NCBI GenBank assembly: GCA_012728655.1
Contig: JAAYEQ010000047.1
Coordinates: forward strand, 1 to 64,000
Direction: 5' to 3'
Length of the DNA stretch: 64,000 bases
Origin: Syntrophomonadaceae bacterium
GTDB taxonomy: Bacteria; Bacillota; Syntrophomonadia; Syntrophomonadales; DTU052
Shown here: positions 1-8,704 of the stretch, one piece after another
Position numbering within the stretch: position 1 is the first letter of the stretch
Layout: every line of letters starts with the position of its first letter
The notes under the pieces: model-generated
The model's input: the letters and a program-made list of their open reading frames with translations, nothing else
What the model was told of the DNA's origin: nothing
Database searches by the model: none
Translations under genes and position numbers: made by a program

Positions 1-1
1 C

Positions 2-1318
2 ACTTTCAAAGTGACCTTTGATAAGGCCCAGGACCCTGAGTATCGGGATCTGGTCGTGGTTAAATCACACCTGACCGGCAAGCCCATCAACAGGTGGACC
101 CATATCCATCAGAGTATGGAAGACCTGCTCGCCAAGCAGTTGATCACCAGAAAGCTCTGCAACCTAACCGGCGGATGCATCCAGAGGTGTATGGGGACCG
201 ATGCCATGAACGCCTTGTCGGTGGTCACCAAGGATTGCGATCTGAAGTACGGAACCAACTATTATGACAGATGGCTCAAGTATCTGGAATACTTCCAGGA
301 GAACGATATCGTCGCCTCCTGCGGACAGACCGATGCCAAAGGCGACCGGAGCAAACGCCCGGGCGAACAACCGGATCCGGATCAGTATGTGCATGTGGTG
401 GAAAGGCGTCCGGACGGGGTGGTGGTCCGGGGAGCGAAACTTCACAACACCTCGGCGATGGTCGATGAGATCATTGTTATTCCCACCCGGGCTCTGCGGG
501 AAAACGAAAAGGATTACGCTATCGCCTTTGCCATCCCTGCGGATACGGAAGGGGTTTATCTGATCAGCAAGTACTCGGAGTTTAGCACCCGTGCTCCCGG
601 TTTGGAGTCGCCGCTGTCCGAAATCGGCGATGTTGAATGTATGGTGGTGCTGGATAATGTCTTTGTTCCCAATGAGCGGATCTTTCTAAACGGTGAAACC
701 GAGTTCGGCGGGCAGTTGGCTCTGTTGTTTGCACTCTTCCACCGCCACAGCTACACCGGGTGCAAACCGGGCATGGCCGATGTCATGATGGGAACGGCTG
801 CTCTGGTTACCGACTACCTGGGAATTGGCAAAGCTCCCCACATAAGAGAAAGACTGGCCGAGATGGTAAGCACGGCGGAAATCGTTTTCGCCTGCGGCGT
901 TGCGGCCGCACATTATGGGCGCAAAGCGGCTTCGGGGACTTACGTGCCTGATATCGTCTTCGCCAATGTTGGCCGCCGCCACGCCGGGCACAACATCTAC
1001 CATGAATATGCACTCCTGAGCGAGATGGCGGGCGGACTTGCCGCCACGCTGCCTCACTCCCGGGATTACAACAGCCCGGTGGTCGGCGATTTTGTCCGCA
1101 AATATGTAACCCGGCGGGCGGGCGTTTCGGCGGAGAACCATTACCGGGCCTGGCACCTGGCAGCCGACCTTCTGGTCTCCCACACCGCAAGTGTGGCCCA
1201 CGTAGCCGGACTGCATGGCGGCGGCTCGCCGATCATGGAGGATATTGCCCTGATGAATTCATACGACCTGGAGTCCAAAAAGAACCTGGCCAAATACCTG
1301 GCCGGCATTAAAGAATAG
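2..1318 (+). CDS. abfD: 4-hydroxybutyryl-CoA dehydratase / vinylacetyl-CoA isomerase family protein, 5'-truncated by window edge
   Basis: Open frame continues upstream of the listed start (T-F-K-V-T-F-D-K from position 2). Contains CIQRC (CxxxC) and HRHSYTGC (H-x6-C), matching the four [4Fe-4S] ligands known for this family. Confidence 0.88.
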   Translation, partial: TFKVTFDKAQDPEYRDLVVVKSHLTGKPINRWTHIHQSMEDLLAKQLITRKLCNLTGGCIQRCMGTDAMNALSVVTKDCDLKYGTNYYDRWLKYLEYFQENDIVASCGQTDAKGDRSKRPGEQPDPDQYVHVVERRPDGVVVRGAKLHNTSAMVDEIIVIPTRALRENEKDYAIAFAIPADTEGVYLISKYSEFSTRAPGLESPLSEIGDVECMVVLDNVFVPNERIFLNGETEFGGQLALLFALFHRHSYTGCKPGMADVMMGTAALVTDYLGIGKAPHIRERLAEMVSTAEIVFACGVAAAHYGRKAASGTYVPDIVFANVGRRHAGHNIYHEYALLSEMAGGLAATLPHSRDYNSPVVGDFVRKYVTRRAGVSAENHYRAWHLAADLLVSHTASVAHVAGLHGGGSPIMEDIALMNSYDLESKKNLAKYLAGIKE

Positions 1319-1420
1319 GGAGCGGGAACGGGCCTGCGCGGCTCAGATATATGTCGGGGATGGGACCGGGGGCTGCCAGGTGGAATCCGGGTCCCGGGTC
1401 CCGCAATTTTCAATTAAGAA

Positions 1421-2974
1421 TTGAGGGGTGAAAGAGTGATCAGAACACCGGAACAATACCTGGAATCAATAAACGACGGGCGCGAGATATGGGTACTGGG
1501 GGAGAAGGTCAAGGATGTACGCACCCATCCCACCCTCAGGAGCATCATCCAAACCACGGCCATGGATTTTGTCCTGCCCAATCATCCCGAGTTCCGGCAT
1601 CTCTTCGTAACCCAGGATGAGGATGGGGAGGATATCAATTTCCTTTTGACCTCACCCAGGACGGTCGAGGACCTCTTGCGGAGACGGGAATGCTATATTG
1701 CCGGGATGCGCGCCGGGGGAGGAGTAGTCGTCCATTGCATGGGGTCCGATGCCTTGGCCGCCTTTGAAGTGGTGGCCCAGCTGATGGACAACGAGTTGAA
1801 AACCAATTATTCGGAGCGGGTCAAGAATTATCAGCGGATGCTGCAGAAAAAGGACCTGGCCATTACCGGAGCCGTCACCGATGTCAAGGGTGACCGCAGC
1901 CTTAGGCCCTCCCAGCAGAAACAGCACCAGGACTATTACCTGAGGATAGTTGACAAGAACAAAGACGGGATTGTGGTGCGGGGCGCGAAAGTCCATATCA
2001 GCTGCACCCCCGGAGCCAACGAAGTCCTGTGTCTGCCCTGCCGCACTCACGGAGAGGCCGACAAGGATTACGCACTGGCTTTTGCCACCCCCTTAAACGC
2101 ACCCGGGATCAAACTCCTGGGGGTTGAGCCGATTACCCGGACTTACGGTGCGGAAGGAGACTTTGATTTTCCAAAATCGAGCCATTTCCAGCCGCCTGAG
2201 TGCCTGATAATTTTTGATGACGTGTTTGTGCCCTGGGAGCGCGTCTTCATGTGCGGGGAGTGGCAGTTTACCCGTAACCTGGCTTATGCCTTTGCCAGCT
2301 ACCACCGCCTGTTCGGAGCCTGCAAAATGGTCGGCAAGCTGGAGATACTGACCGGGGCTGCGGCGCTGATGGCGGAGTACAACGGGGTAGACAAAGAGGA
2401 TCACATCCGCAAGAAACTCGCCTGGATGGCCATGATTACAGAAACGGTGGCCATGCTGGGGAAAGCGGCCTGCATGGAACCGGAGAAGGAATTCGGTTCA
2501 GATATATTGATGCCAAACCGGATGGCGATCAATGCCGCCAAGTACACGTTTGCCAGCAACTTCCATCAGATGTGCCAGTACCTCCAGGACATCAGTGGAG
2601 GACTGGTGGCAACCGTTCCTTCATACCGGGATTGGATGAACCCCGAATTACGTCCCTATATCGAAAAGTATCTCAGCGCCCGGGACGGCGTTCCCACCGA
2701 ACACCGGCTGCGCATGCTCCGTTTGGCCAAGGATTACACCAGCAATTTCTACCAGGTTGATACCATCCACGGCGAAGGTTCTATGGCCGCTCAACAGATG
2801 TTCCTTTACAACAGTGCCGATTGGGACAAGATGAAAGCGGCAGCGAAAAGAGCGGCTCACATCGATGGCTGGCAGGATCACCCGATTTACGGCAAACTCC
2901 CGGTGACCGAGGAAGAAGTAAAGATGCCGCCGGTGGATGAGTCCTACCAGGCCATCCCCAAAGCCGCGCCGTAA
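1421..2974 (+). CDS. 4-hydroxybutyryl-CoA dehydratase / 4-hydroxyphenylacetate 3-hydroxylase (HpaB) family paralog
   Basis: 517 aa, collinear in sequence with the preceding ORF (VKGDRS, VVRGAKVH, DDVFVPWERVF, GGLVATVPSYRD), but the Fe-S ligand positions differ. Confidence 0.8.
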   Translation: MRGERVIRTPEQYLESINDGREIWVLGEKVKDVRTHPTLRSIIQTTAMDFVLPNHPEFRHLFVTQDEDGEDINFLLTSPRTVEDLLRRRECYIAGMRAGGGVVVHCMGSDALAAFEVVAQLMDNELKTNYSERVKNYQRMLQKKDLAITGAVTDVKGDRSLRPSQQKQHQDYYLRIVDKNKDGIVVRGAKVHISCTPGANEVLCLPCRTHGEADKDYALAFATPLNAPGIKLLGVEPITRTYGAEGDFDFPKSSHFQPPECLIIFDDVFVPWERVFMCGEWQFTRNLAYAFASYHRLFGACKMVGKLEILTGAAALMAEYNGVDKEDHIRKKLAWMAMITETVAMLGKAACMEPEKEFGSDILMPNRMAINAAKYTFASNFHQMCQYLQDISGGLVATVPSYRDWMNPELRPYIEKYLSARDGVPTEHRLRMLRLAKDYTSNFYQVDTIHGEGSMAAQQMFLYNSADWDKMKAAAKRAAHIDGWQDHPIYGKLPVTEEEVKMPPVDESYQAIPKAAP

Positions 2975-3024
2975 ATTTTGGAGGAAACCCATTACCCGCA
3001 ATAGGTGGAGAGTTATAACAGGCA

Positions 3025-3062
3025 TCCCGTGTCACGACAGCAGTGGCGCGGGAATTTTTATT
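3025..3062 (+). terminator. Rho-independent terminator after the 4-HBD-like genes
   Basis: TCCCGTGTCAC-GACAGCA-GTGGCGCGGGA stem (11 bp with G-U pairs) followed by ATTTTTATT. Confidence 0.7.
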
Positions 3063-3203
3063 GGATAAAAAACGACTGCGATGCGACAGGTCTTGCACCG
3101 ATTTTTGAGCGCCAAAACATTCGGCAATAAATGGATGGACCTTATGGTGCAATGATGTATGGGCGACGGATGAAGTGGTCAGAATTTAGGACGAGGTGAC
3201 AAA

Positions 3204-3626
3204 ATGGGCAGGATATCTTCATGGCTGCTGTTGATCCTGATAGCCGCAGTTTTTATAGCCACCAATCCTACGAAGGACGGGTATGCTGACTGGGCGGCCG
3301 GACAATTGAGCCTGACAGCCCAAGCCGAGCAGAATCGCATTGAAAGCCTGATAATGGGCTGGGGGATAAGGACCTTCGCCCCCGGGGTCATTAAAGAGAA
3401 CACCAGTGAACGTAACTGCTATCTTTTTTCCCTCTACTCCACCCGGGTGGGAGAACAGAGATTTACCGCCATTGGCCTGTTAAACCATTTTGTGTTTATC
3501 GAACCCCCAAACGGATCCGCGGTGTCTTCCCGGACAAATTCGAGTGCCGCCAAAGATTCTCCGCCCCCTTATCTCCAGTTCATCTACAAGCAGTTGGCAA
3601 GATGGTGCAGTGCCGAGCCCCATTAA
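3204..3626 (+). CDS. Small secreted/membrane-anchored protein, DUF4359-like
   Basis: N-terminal hydrophobic segment (SSWLLLILIAAVFIATNPTKDGYADWA) and NCYLFSLYSTRVGEQRFTAIGLLNHFVFIEPP resemble DUF4359 proteins. RBS-like aggatgag region upstream. Confidence 0.55.
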   Translation: MGRISSWLLLILIAAVFIATNPTKDGYADWAAGQLSLTAQAEQNRIESLIMGWGIRTFAPGVIKENTSERNCYLFSLYSTRVGEQRFTAIGLLNHFVFIEPPNGSAVSSRTNSSAAKDSPPPYLQFIYKQLARWCSAEPH

Positions 3627-3817
3627 TCAACAACGATTACCTGGTTGAGCGTTTCTGCCGGATCCCATCCGGCAATTCAAGAGACATTTCTGGCACGACC
3701 TGCCTCAGGGGAGCCCACAGCTTGCCGGTACTTTTCTGTTCGGCTGGATGGCGTATCTTTCAGGTGTGGGTTACTATATAGTAATAGCATACAAAGTCCG
3801 TCACTGGGGAAGAGAAC

Positions 3818-4222
3818 ATGGGAGAATTGGTTTTTGTTTACGGGACCCTGATGCGAGGGGAGGGCAACTACCGCCGGTTTTTTCAAGGCAACCCGGAAGT
3901 CGAATTCGTGGATGAGGGCGTGGCGGAAGGACTTGGTCTTTATAATGTAACCAAATACTACCCGGGAGCGGTTCGGGAGGAGGGAGCATTCACCAAAGGT
4001 GAGGTCTTCCGGGTTTCTCGCAGAGTGTTACGAAAGTTGGACCGCCTGGAGGATGAAGGCGACCTGTATATTCGGCAAAAGATGCAAGTGAGGTTAAAAA
4101 GTGGGACCACGGTTGAAGCCTGGGTTTACCTTTGGAACCGGAGACCCGATCCTAGAACCCGGGTCTGGGAAAATGAACAGCCATGGTGCTCGCCGGGCCC
4201 AACCGGTAAAGGGGCAGTATAG
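3818..4222 (+). CDS. Gamma-glutamylcyclotransferase (AIG2-like) family protein
   Basis: FVYGTLMRGEGNYRRF at the N-terminus is the family signature; also GEVFRVSRRVLRKLDRLEDEGDLYIR. Confidence 0.85.
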   Translation: MGELVFVYGTLMRGEGNYRRFFQGNPEVEFVDEGVAEGLGLYNVTKYYPGAVREEGAFTKGEVFRVSRRVLRKLDRLEDEGDLYIRQKMQVRLKSGTTVEAWVYLWNRRPDPRTRVWENEQPWCSPGPTGKGAV

Positions 4223-4548
4223 GATGCGCATCCTGCCGGGCGATTACTATTTGTGCTCAGTAACGAAATAGGTGTGTCGTGTCCATTGAGGTGTTCCGGC
4301 ATTTGTATGCTTTCGTTCCAACCAGTGTGTCAATAGTGAGTCAAAAAGCGCGGAAAAACGGATTATGGTTTTAGTGATAATGAGGCCTTTGGTATAGAGA
4401 GAAGACAAAACAAGGGTCATAATGGAAGTTGAGATTATACAATTCGCATATGATCTCGGATTCAAACATGGAGTACAAATGTTAGTAAAGGCATTGATAT
4501 CTTGACTTCAAAATAGTGTTTCTATGGTGTGTCAAAAGGAAAGAGAAA

Positions 4549-4574
4549 GGGGTTTCCGTGAAAACGGAAACCCC
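4549..4574 (-). terminator. Perfect hairpin downstream of the tRNA gene (likely terminator)
   Basis: GGGGTTTCCGT-GAAA-ACGGAAACCCC, 11 bp with a 4-nt loop. On the minus strand it is followed by TTTCTCTTT and lies just past the tRNA 3' end. Confidence 0.65.
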
Positions 4575-4584
4575 GCAATTTTCA

Positions 4585-4662
4585 TGGTCGGAGCGACTAG
4601 ATTTGAACTAGCGACCTCTTGCACCCCAAGCAAGCGCTCTATCCAAGCTGAGCTACGCCCCG
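4585..4662 (-). tRNA. tRNA-Pro (anticodon GGG), CCA encoded
   Basis: Reverse complement CGGGGCGTAGCTCAGCTTGGATAGAGCGCTTGCTTGGGGTGCAAGAGGTCGCTAGTTCAAATCTAGTCGCTCCGACCA folds as a cloverleaf. Anticodon loop TTGGGGT. Confidence 0.93.
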
Positions 4663-5016
4663 AACGATTATGATTATACCATGTCAAACCGTGGCTTTCA
4701 ACTGCCTGCGGGCGCGGTCTCCAGGGGGAGAAAAAGAGATTTTGGGCAAAAGCCTTACTTGGTGGGAATTATATCCATCATTTAATCCTTATTCGGCCAG
4801 ATTGAGCCGTGACCCCGGTTTTAACGGCAGGATAAATTCTTCCCCGGTGCTGACCATCTACACCGGGCACCGGTGTTAATGGTTCCGGGGAAGGCGCTTA
4901 AGAAGGGGAACGTGAACCAACGGCGTTGGGTGATACCGAGATGAGACCGGGTCGCACCGGAATTATGCTCCGCGGTTTTAGGGATAATAAGTTCAAAACC
5001 TGAAGGAGGCGTGATA

Positions 5017-5269
5017 GTGAAGCCCAAGAAGAAGATATCCCCCAAAAGAAATGAAATCATTCGGCGCATGGGCAACGCTATTAAAGAAGGGAACGCCAGG
5101 ATGGGACCGGTATGCGGTTCACCTGAAAGAGGCTGCCAAGTGCGGGGTGTGCAGCCGGGAAGGGAGAACCATGGTGAGACTGACCTATAATGACGGGCAG
5201 GAGGCCTATCTGGGCAAGACCTGCGCCCGTTACGTCCTGGACTACGTAAATTCTGAACCCATCTCCTGA
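5017..5269 (+). pseudogene. Small cysteine-containing protein, apparently interrupted by a +1 frameshift at GGG 5089-5091
   Basis: AAGGAGG RBS at 5003-5009 then GTG 5017. Frame 1 gives KPKKKISPKRNEIIRRMGNAIKEG; frame 2 continues TPGWDRYAVHLKEAAKCGVCSREGRTMVRLTYNDGQEAYLGKTCARYVLDYV. Confidence 0.55.
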
Positions 5270-5351
5270 ATCGGCCTCCGCAACTCCTTGCAAGGAGCCG
5301 GTGATTTTGGGTAAAGTGGATAAAAACACCTGAAATTAACCGGATGGAGGG

Positions 5352-5882
5352 GTGTCAATGGACTGCATGGAAGCTCTGAAAACCAGGAGAAGTGTAAGGA
5401 GATACAAAACGGATATGATCCCGGAGCAGGACCTGCTGGAGATTATGGATGCAGGAAGGCTTGCTCCCACCGCGGGAAATTTTCAGCCCTGGGAATTCAT
5501 AGTGGCTCGGGATAAGGAGACTATCGCCGCGTTGCGGGAGGCTACTTATAACCGGCAGGAATTATTCGCCACCGCGCCCGTGGTTATTGCCGTATGTGCC
5601 GATCCCAAGAAGTCCGAATACTACGGCGAGCGGGGTATGAACTACTTCTGTATACTGGATTGTGCCATTGCGACCCAGAACATGCTGCTGGCAGCTCATG
5701 CCCTGGGGTACGGAGGATGCTGGGTAGGGGGATTCTCCGAAAAGAAAGTCCGCCAGGTTCTGGGAATACCCGACAACATAAGAGTGGTGTCCTTAATGCC
5801 CTTGGGCAAACCGGCGGAAGGTGAACCCTGGAATCCTCCCAAACGTGACTTAAAAGACATAATCCACTGGGACCGGTGGTAA
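5352..5882 (+). CDS. Nitroreductase family protein
   Basis: ALKTRRSVRRYKTDMIPEQDLLEIMDAGRLAPTAGNFQPWEFIV, then GYGGCWVGGF...VSLMPLGKPAE. Start may be ATG 5358. Confidence 0.93.
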   Translation: MSMDCMEALKTRRSVRRYKTDMIPEQDLLEIMDAGRLAPTAGNFQPWEFIVARDKETIAALREATYNRQELFATAPVVIAVCADPKKSEYYGERGMNYFCILDCAIATQNMLLAAHALGYGGCWVGGFSEKKVRQVLGIPDNIRVVSLMPLGKPAEGEPWNPPKRDLKDIIHWDRW

Positions 5883-5888
5883 GCAAAA

Positions 5889-5916
5889 GAAGCAGGGGTC
5901 AACCCCTGCTTCCTTA
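5889..5916 (+). terminator. Hairpin after the nitroreductase gene
   Basis: GAAGCAGGGG-TCAA-CCCCTGCTTC, perfect 10 bp, followed by CTTATATT. Confidence 0.6.
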
Positions 5917-5942
5917 TATTATCGAGGTAGTGGCTGTCGGTA

Positions 5943-7151
5943 TCAGTCACCTTTTATATAGTGATCCATCAGCAGATGGCCCTGGGGAAAACGATGCGCG
6001 CTCCGCCGGGCCGTTTCTTCATTGTAGCTTTCGGCTCCCTCAAGCCGGCGATAACTGCGGTAGATAACATACGGCACCTCTTCCGCCGTATGCGTGCGCT
6101 TGCTGATCGGGGTTGGGTGATCGGGCATAAGCAGTATCTTGTAATCACCCAGGCCCTCAAGCCCCCGGAGCACTTCACCGACCACCTTTTCATCGATCTC
6201 TTCGATGGCCCGGATCTTGGTCTCCAGTTCCCCCCGATGACCGGCCTCATCGGGTGCTTCAATATGAATGTAGACAAAATCCCGGCCGTTGCGGATTTCT
6301 TCCAAAGCCGCCCGGGCCTTCCCGCGAAAATCCGTGGTTATGTTGCCGGTGGCTCCGGGAACGTTAACCACCTCTAGCCCGGCGCAGATACCGAGGCCCT
6401 TGGTCAGATCAACAGCCGAGATGACTGATCCGGTGAGGCCGTATTTGTCGTAGAACTGCGGCAGGGAAGGTTTTTTTCCCTGACCCCAGAACCAGATATG
6501 GGTGGCGGGTTTAAGGCCCCTCTTGATTCGGTCCTTATTCACTTCATGCTCGGCCAGGATCTTTTCGCTGGCCGCCATCAAGGCGGTCAGATGCTCGGCT
6601 CCCTCGCCTTTGGGCAGGTAATCCTTTATCACCAGGCCGTGTATATCATGGGGTGGAGTTAAATCCGTCGTCAGGGGTCCGCCGCGCCATACCGCCAGGT
6701 GACGGTAGCTGAGTCCCGCGTAGAACTTAAGGTGGTCGCTGTTGAATTCCTCGGCAATGGCCTTCATTAATATTGACGATTCCGCAGTGGGTATTTCATC
6801 CGAACTGTAGTCCACCATCGATTTTTCGGCAAACACCGGTTCGGAGGAAAGGGTCACCAGGTTGCAGCGGAAAGCAACGTCGTCGGGACCCAGGTCAATA
6901 CCAAGGCTTAAAGCCTCGAAGGGCGAGCGGCCCGTATAATAAAGGGCCGGATCGTAGCCCAATACCGACAGGTTAGCCACATCACTGCCTGGGGGTAATC
7001 CGGGTGGTATGGTCTTGACCATGCCCAACTCGCCACCCCGGGCCAGGAGATCCATATGGGGGGTTTTGGCGTACTGCAACGGGGTCAGATTTCCCAATTC
7101 GGGAATGGGATAATCTGCCATGCCGTCTCCTATAATTACAATATATTTCAT
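5943..7151 (-). CDS. apgM: Cofactor-independent phosphoglycerate mutase, archaeal/ApgM type
   Basis: MKYIVIIGDGMADYPIPELGNLTPLQYAKTPHMD...GSDVANLSVLGYDP...HIEAPDEAGHRGE...LMPDHPTPISKRTH. Start set at MKYIV. Confidence 0.93.
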   Translation of the reverse strand: MKYIVIIGDGMADYPIPELGNLTPLQYAKTPHMDLLARGGELGMVKTIPPGLPPGSDVANLSVLGYDPALYYTGRSPFEALSLGIDLGPDDVAFRCNLVTLSSEPVFAEKSMVDYSSDEIPTAESSILMKAIAEEFNSDHLKFYAGLSYRHLAVWRGGPLTTDLTPPHDIHGLVIKDYLPKGEGAEHLTALMAASEKILAEHEVNKDRIKRGLKPATHIWFWGQGKKPSLPQFYDKYGLTGSVISAVDLTKGLGICAGLEVVNVPGATGNITTDFRGKARAALEEIRNGRDFVYIHIEAPDEAGHRGELETKIRAIEEIDEKVVGEVLRGLEGLGDYKILLMPDHPTPISKRTHTAEEVPYVIYRSYRRLEGAESYNEETARRSAHRFPQGHLLMDHYIKGD

Positions 7152-7279
7152 CTGTATCTTATCTCCTCGCATTATTTCTCTGTTATGCTGACATATAATT
7201 CATTACCTTAACTTAACAAAGAAAAGGTCTGCAATCAAGGCCTATGTAGAATAAAACCAAAAGAGATGAAGACGTAAAC

Positions 7280-7316
7280 GCCCGGGCAGGAAGTTCCGAC
7301 TGTTTCCTGCCCGGGC
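7280..7316 (-). terminator. Strong hairpin downstream of trpS
   Basis: GCCCGGGCAGGAA...TTCCTGCCCGGGC, perfect 13 bp. Lies between trpS and apgM (both minus). Weak T-tract. Confidence 0.5.
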
Positions 7317-7340
7317 CGGTTAACCGACTCCCGCCCTGAT

Positions 7341-8339
7341 TCATCTTGCCTGGAAATAATTGATTTTCATGGCTTCGCGGACCTCTTCAATTGTGCGTTC
7401 TGTTACCTCTCTCGCTTTGGCGGTGCCGTCGTGAAGGATATCCCAAATGAGATCGGGGCGGTTTTCCAGTTTCGCCCTCCGGGCCCTCATCGGCTCCAGC
7501 AGGTTGTTAATGGAGGCGGTAAGTTTCAGCTTGCAGTCAACGCAGCCGATTTTCCCGCCTTCGCACTCCTCGCGGATCGATTGGACTTCGTCCTTGGTGA
7601 ACACCTTATGGTAGGTAAACACCGAGCAGACATCGGGATGACCGATATCCGTTTTTCTGATGCGCTGCGGGTCGGTAACCGCGTTCCAGACCCGCTGTTT
7701 GACCACCTCGGGGGGATCTGAGAGGTAAATGGCGTTATTCAGGCTTTTGCTCATTTTGGCGGTTCCATCCAGTCCGGTTAGACGAGGTACGTCCCCAATC
7801 AAGGCCTCCGGTTCAACCAGGACCGGAGCATACAGGGAGTTGAAGCGCCGCACGATCTTGCGGGTCAGTTCGATATGGGGGATCTGGTCCTCGCCCACCG
7901 GTACCAGGTGCGCCTTGAAAGCGCAGATATCCGCGGTTTGGCTGACGGGATACCCCAGGAAACCGTAGGGCATATCCTTGAAGCCGTGCTGGGCGGCTTC
8001 GGTTTTAATAGTCGGGTTGTGACGGAGGACATTGACCGGAACAATGAGTCCCAGGTACATCGCCAGTTCATGAATGGCGGGCACGTGTGACTGAATGAAA
8101 ATGGTACAGATATTGGGATCCAATCCGGCCGCCAGATAATCAAGGGTAATATTGAGGATGTCTTCTTTAAGGTTTTCCGGGCGGTCAAAGTTGGTGGTCA
8201 GGGCCTGGACATCGGCAATGATAATATAAGTATCGTATTCACGCTGCAGCTTTACCCGGTTCAAGAGGCTGCCAACATAATGGCCCAGGTGCAGTTTGCC
8301 GGTCGGACGGTCCCCGGTGAGGATTATCTTTCGCGTCAT
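7341..8339 (-). CDS. trpS: Tryptophanyl-tRNA synthetase
   Basis: MTRKIILTGDRPTGKLHLGHYVGSL (HIGH-like) and KMSKSLNNAIYLSD (KMSKS). Start at MTRKII, shorter than the listed ORF. Confidence 0.96.
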   Translation of the reverse strand: MTRKIILTGDRPTGKLHLGHYVGSLLNRVKLQREYDTYIIIADVQALTTNFDRPENLKEDILNITLDYLAAGLDPNICTIFIQSHVPAIHELAMYLGLIVPVNVLRHNPTIKTEAAQHGFKDMPYGFLGYPVSQTADICAFKAHLVPVGEDQIPHIELTRKIVRRFNSLYAPVLVEPEALIGDVPRLTGLDGTAKMSKSLNNAIYLSDPPEVVKQRVWNAVTDPQRIRKTDIGHPDVCSVFTYHKVFTKDEVQSIREECEGGKIGCVDCKLKLTASINNLLEPMRARRAKLENRPDLIWDILHDGTAKAREVTERTIEEVREAMKINYFQAR

Positions 8340-8358
8340 ACCTGTAGACTCCTTTCCC

Positions 8359-8386
8359 AAAAAATCCCGCCCGAGCAGGGACGGGA
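8359..8386 (-). terminator. Terminator-like hairpin in the trpS leader (candidate attenuator)
   Basis: Minus strand TCCCGTCC-CTGCTC-GGGCGGGA followed by TTTTTT, about 20 nt upstream of the trpS ATG. Confidence 0.6.
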
Positions 8387-8431
8387 GAAATGAAACCAAA
8401 TTATTGGTGTAAAACGAAATAATCCACAAGT

Positions 8432-8437
8432 ATTATA
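8432..8437 (-). promoter_or_regulatory. Extended -10 (TGGTATAAT) promoter for trpS
   Basis: Minus strand TTGTGGTATAATACTTG upstream of trpS. Confidence 0.55.
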
Positions 8438-8704
8438 CCACAATAAACAACAAGTTAAGGCCGGATACCGGGAGGGCTTAAAAGGCCGCCTTAACCGCCA
8501 TCGTATGTGAGGGGCTGCGGCCTCTCTGCGGTTGGATTCAATATGAGAAAGACCGGCGACCGAAATCGTATATAAATAGCGGCGGCTGCAGATCGGCAGA
8601 ATTCTTGACTAATATTGACAGGTGGGATAGGGTATTTAAGAGACGTCATCGGGATTTGGACCAAGTCAACTTCTGGTGTTATCAGCCATTGGAGGTTATG
8701 GGGG

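Noticed and set aside
686-1216. Long minus-strand ORF (176 aa) antisense to the 4-HBD gene; similar antisense ORFs recur (e.g. 43463-44626, 45680-46789, 45921-47024, 51303-52268)
   Set aside because: They mirror strongly supported + strand genes, have no recognisable domains and no RBS context. GC-rich codon bias routinely creates such shadow ORFs.
3645-3851. + strand 68 aa ORF overlapping the AIG2-like gene start
   Set aside because: Overlaps a well-supported gene and has no domain signature.
4247-4465. Minus-strand 72 aa ORF next to tRNA-Pro
   Set aside because: Low-complexity, no recognised motif and no RBS noticed. Treated as non-coding within the AT-rich island.
8341-8600. T-box riboswitch upstream of trpS
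   Set aside because: No AGGGUGGNACCGCG-like motif, and the interval between the likely -10 and the start codon is too short for a T-box. Only the terminator-like hairpin is supported.
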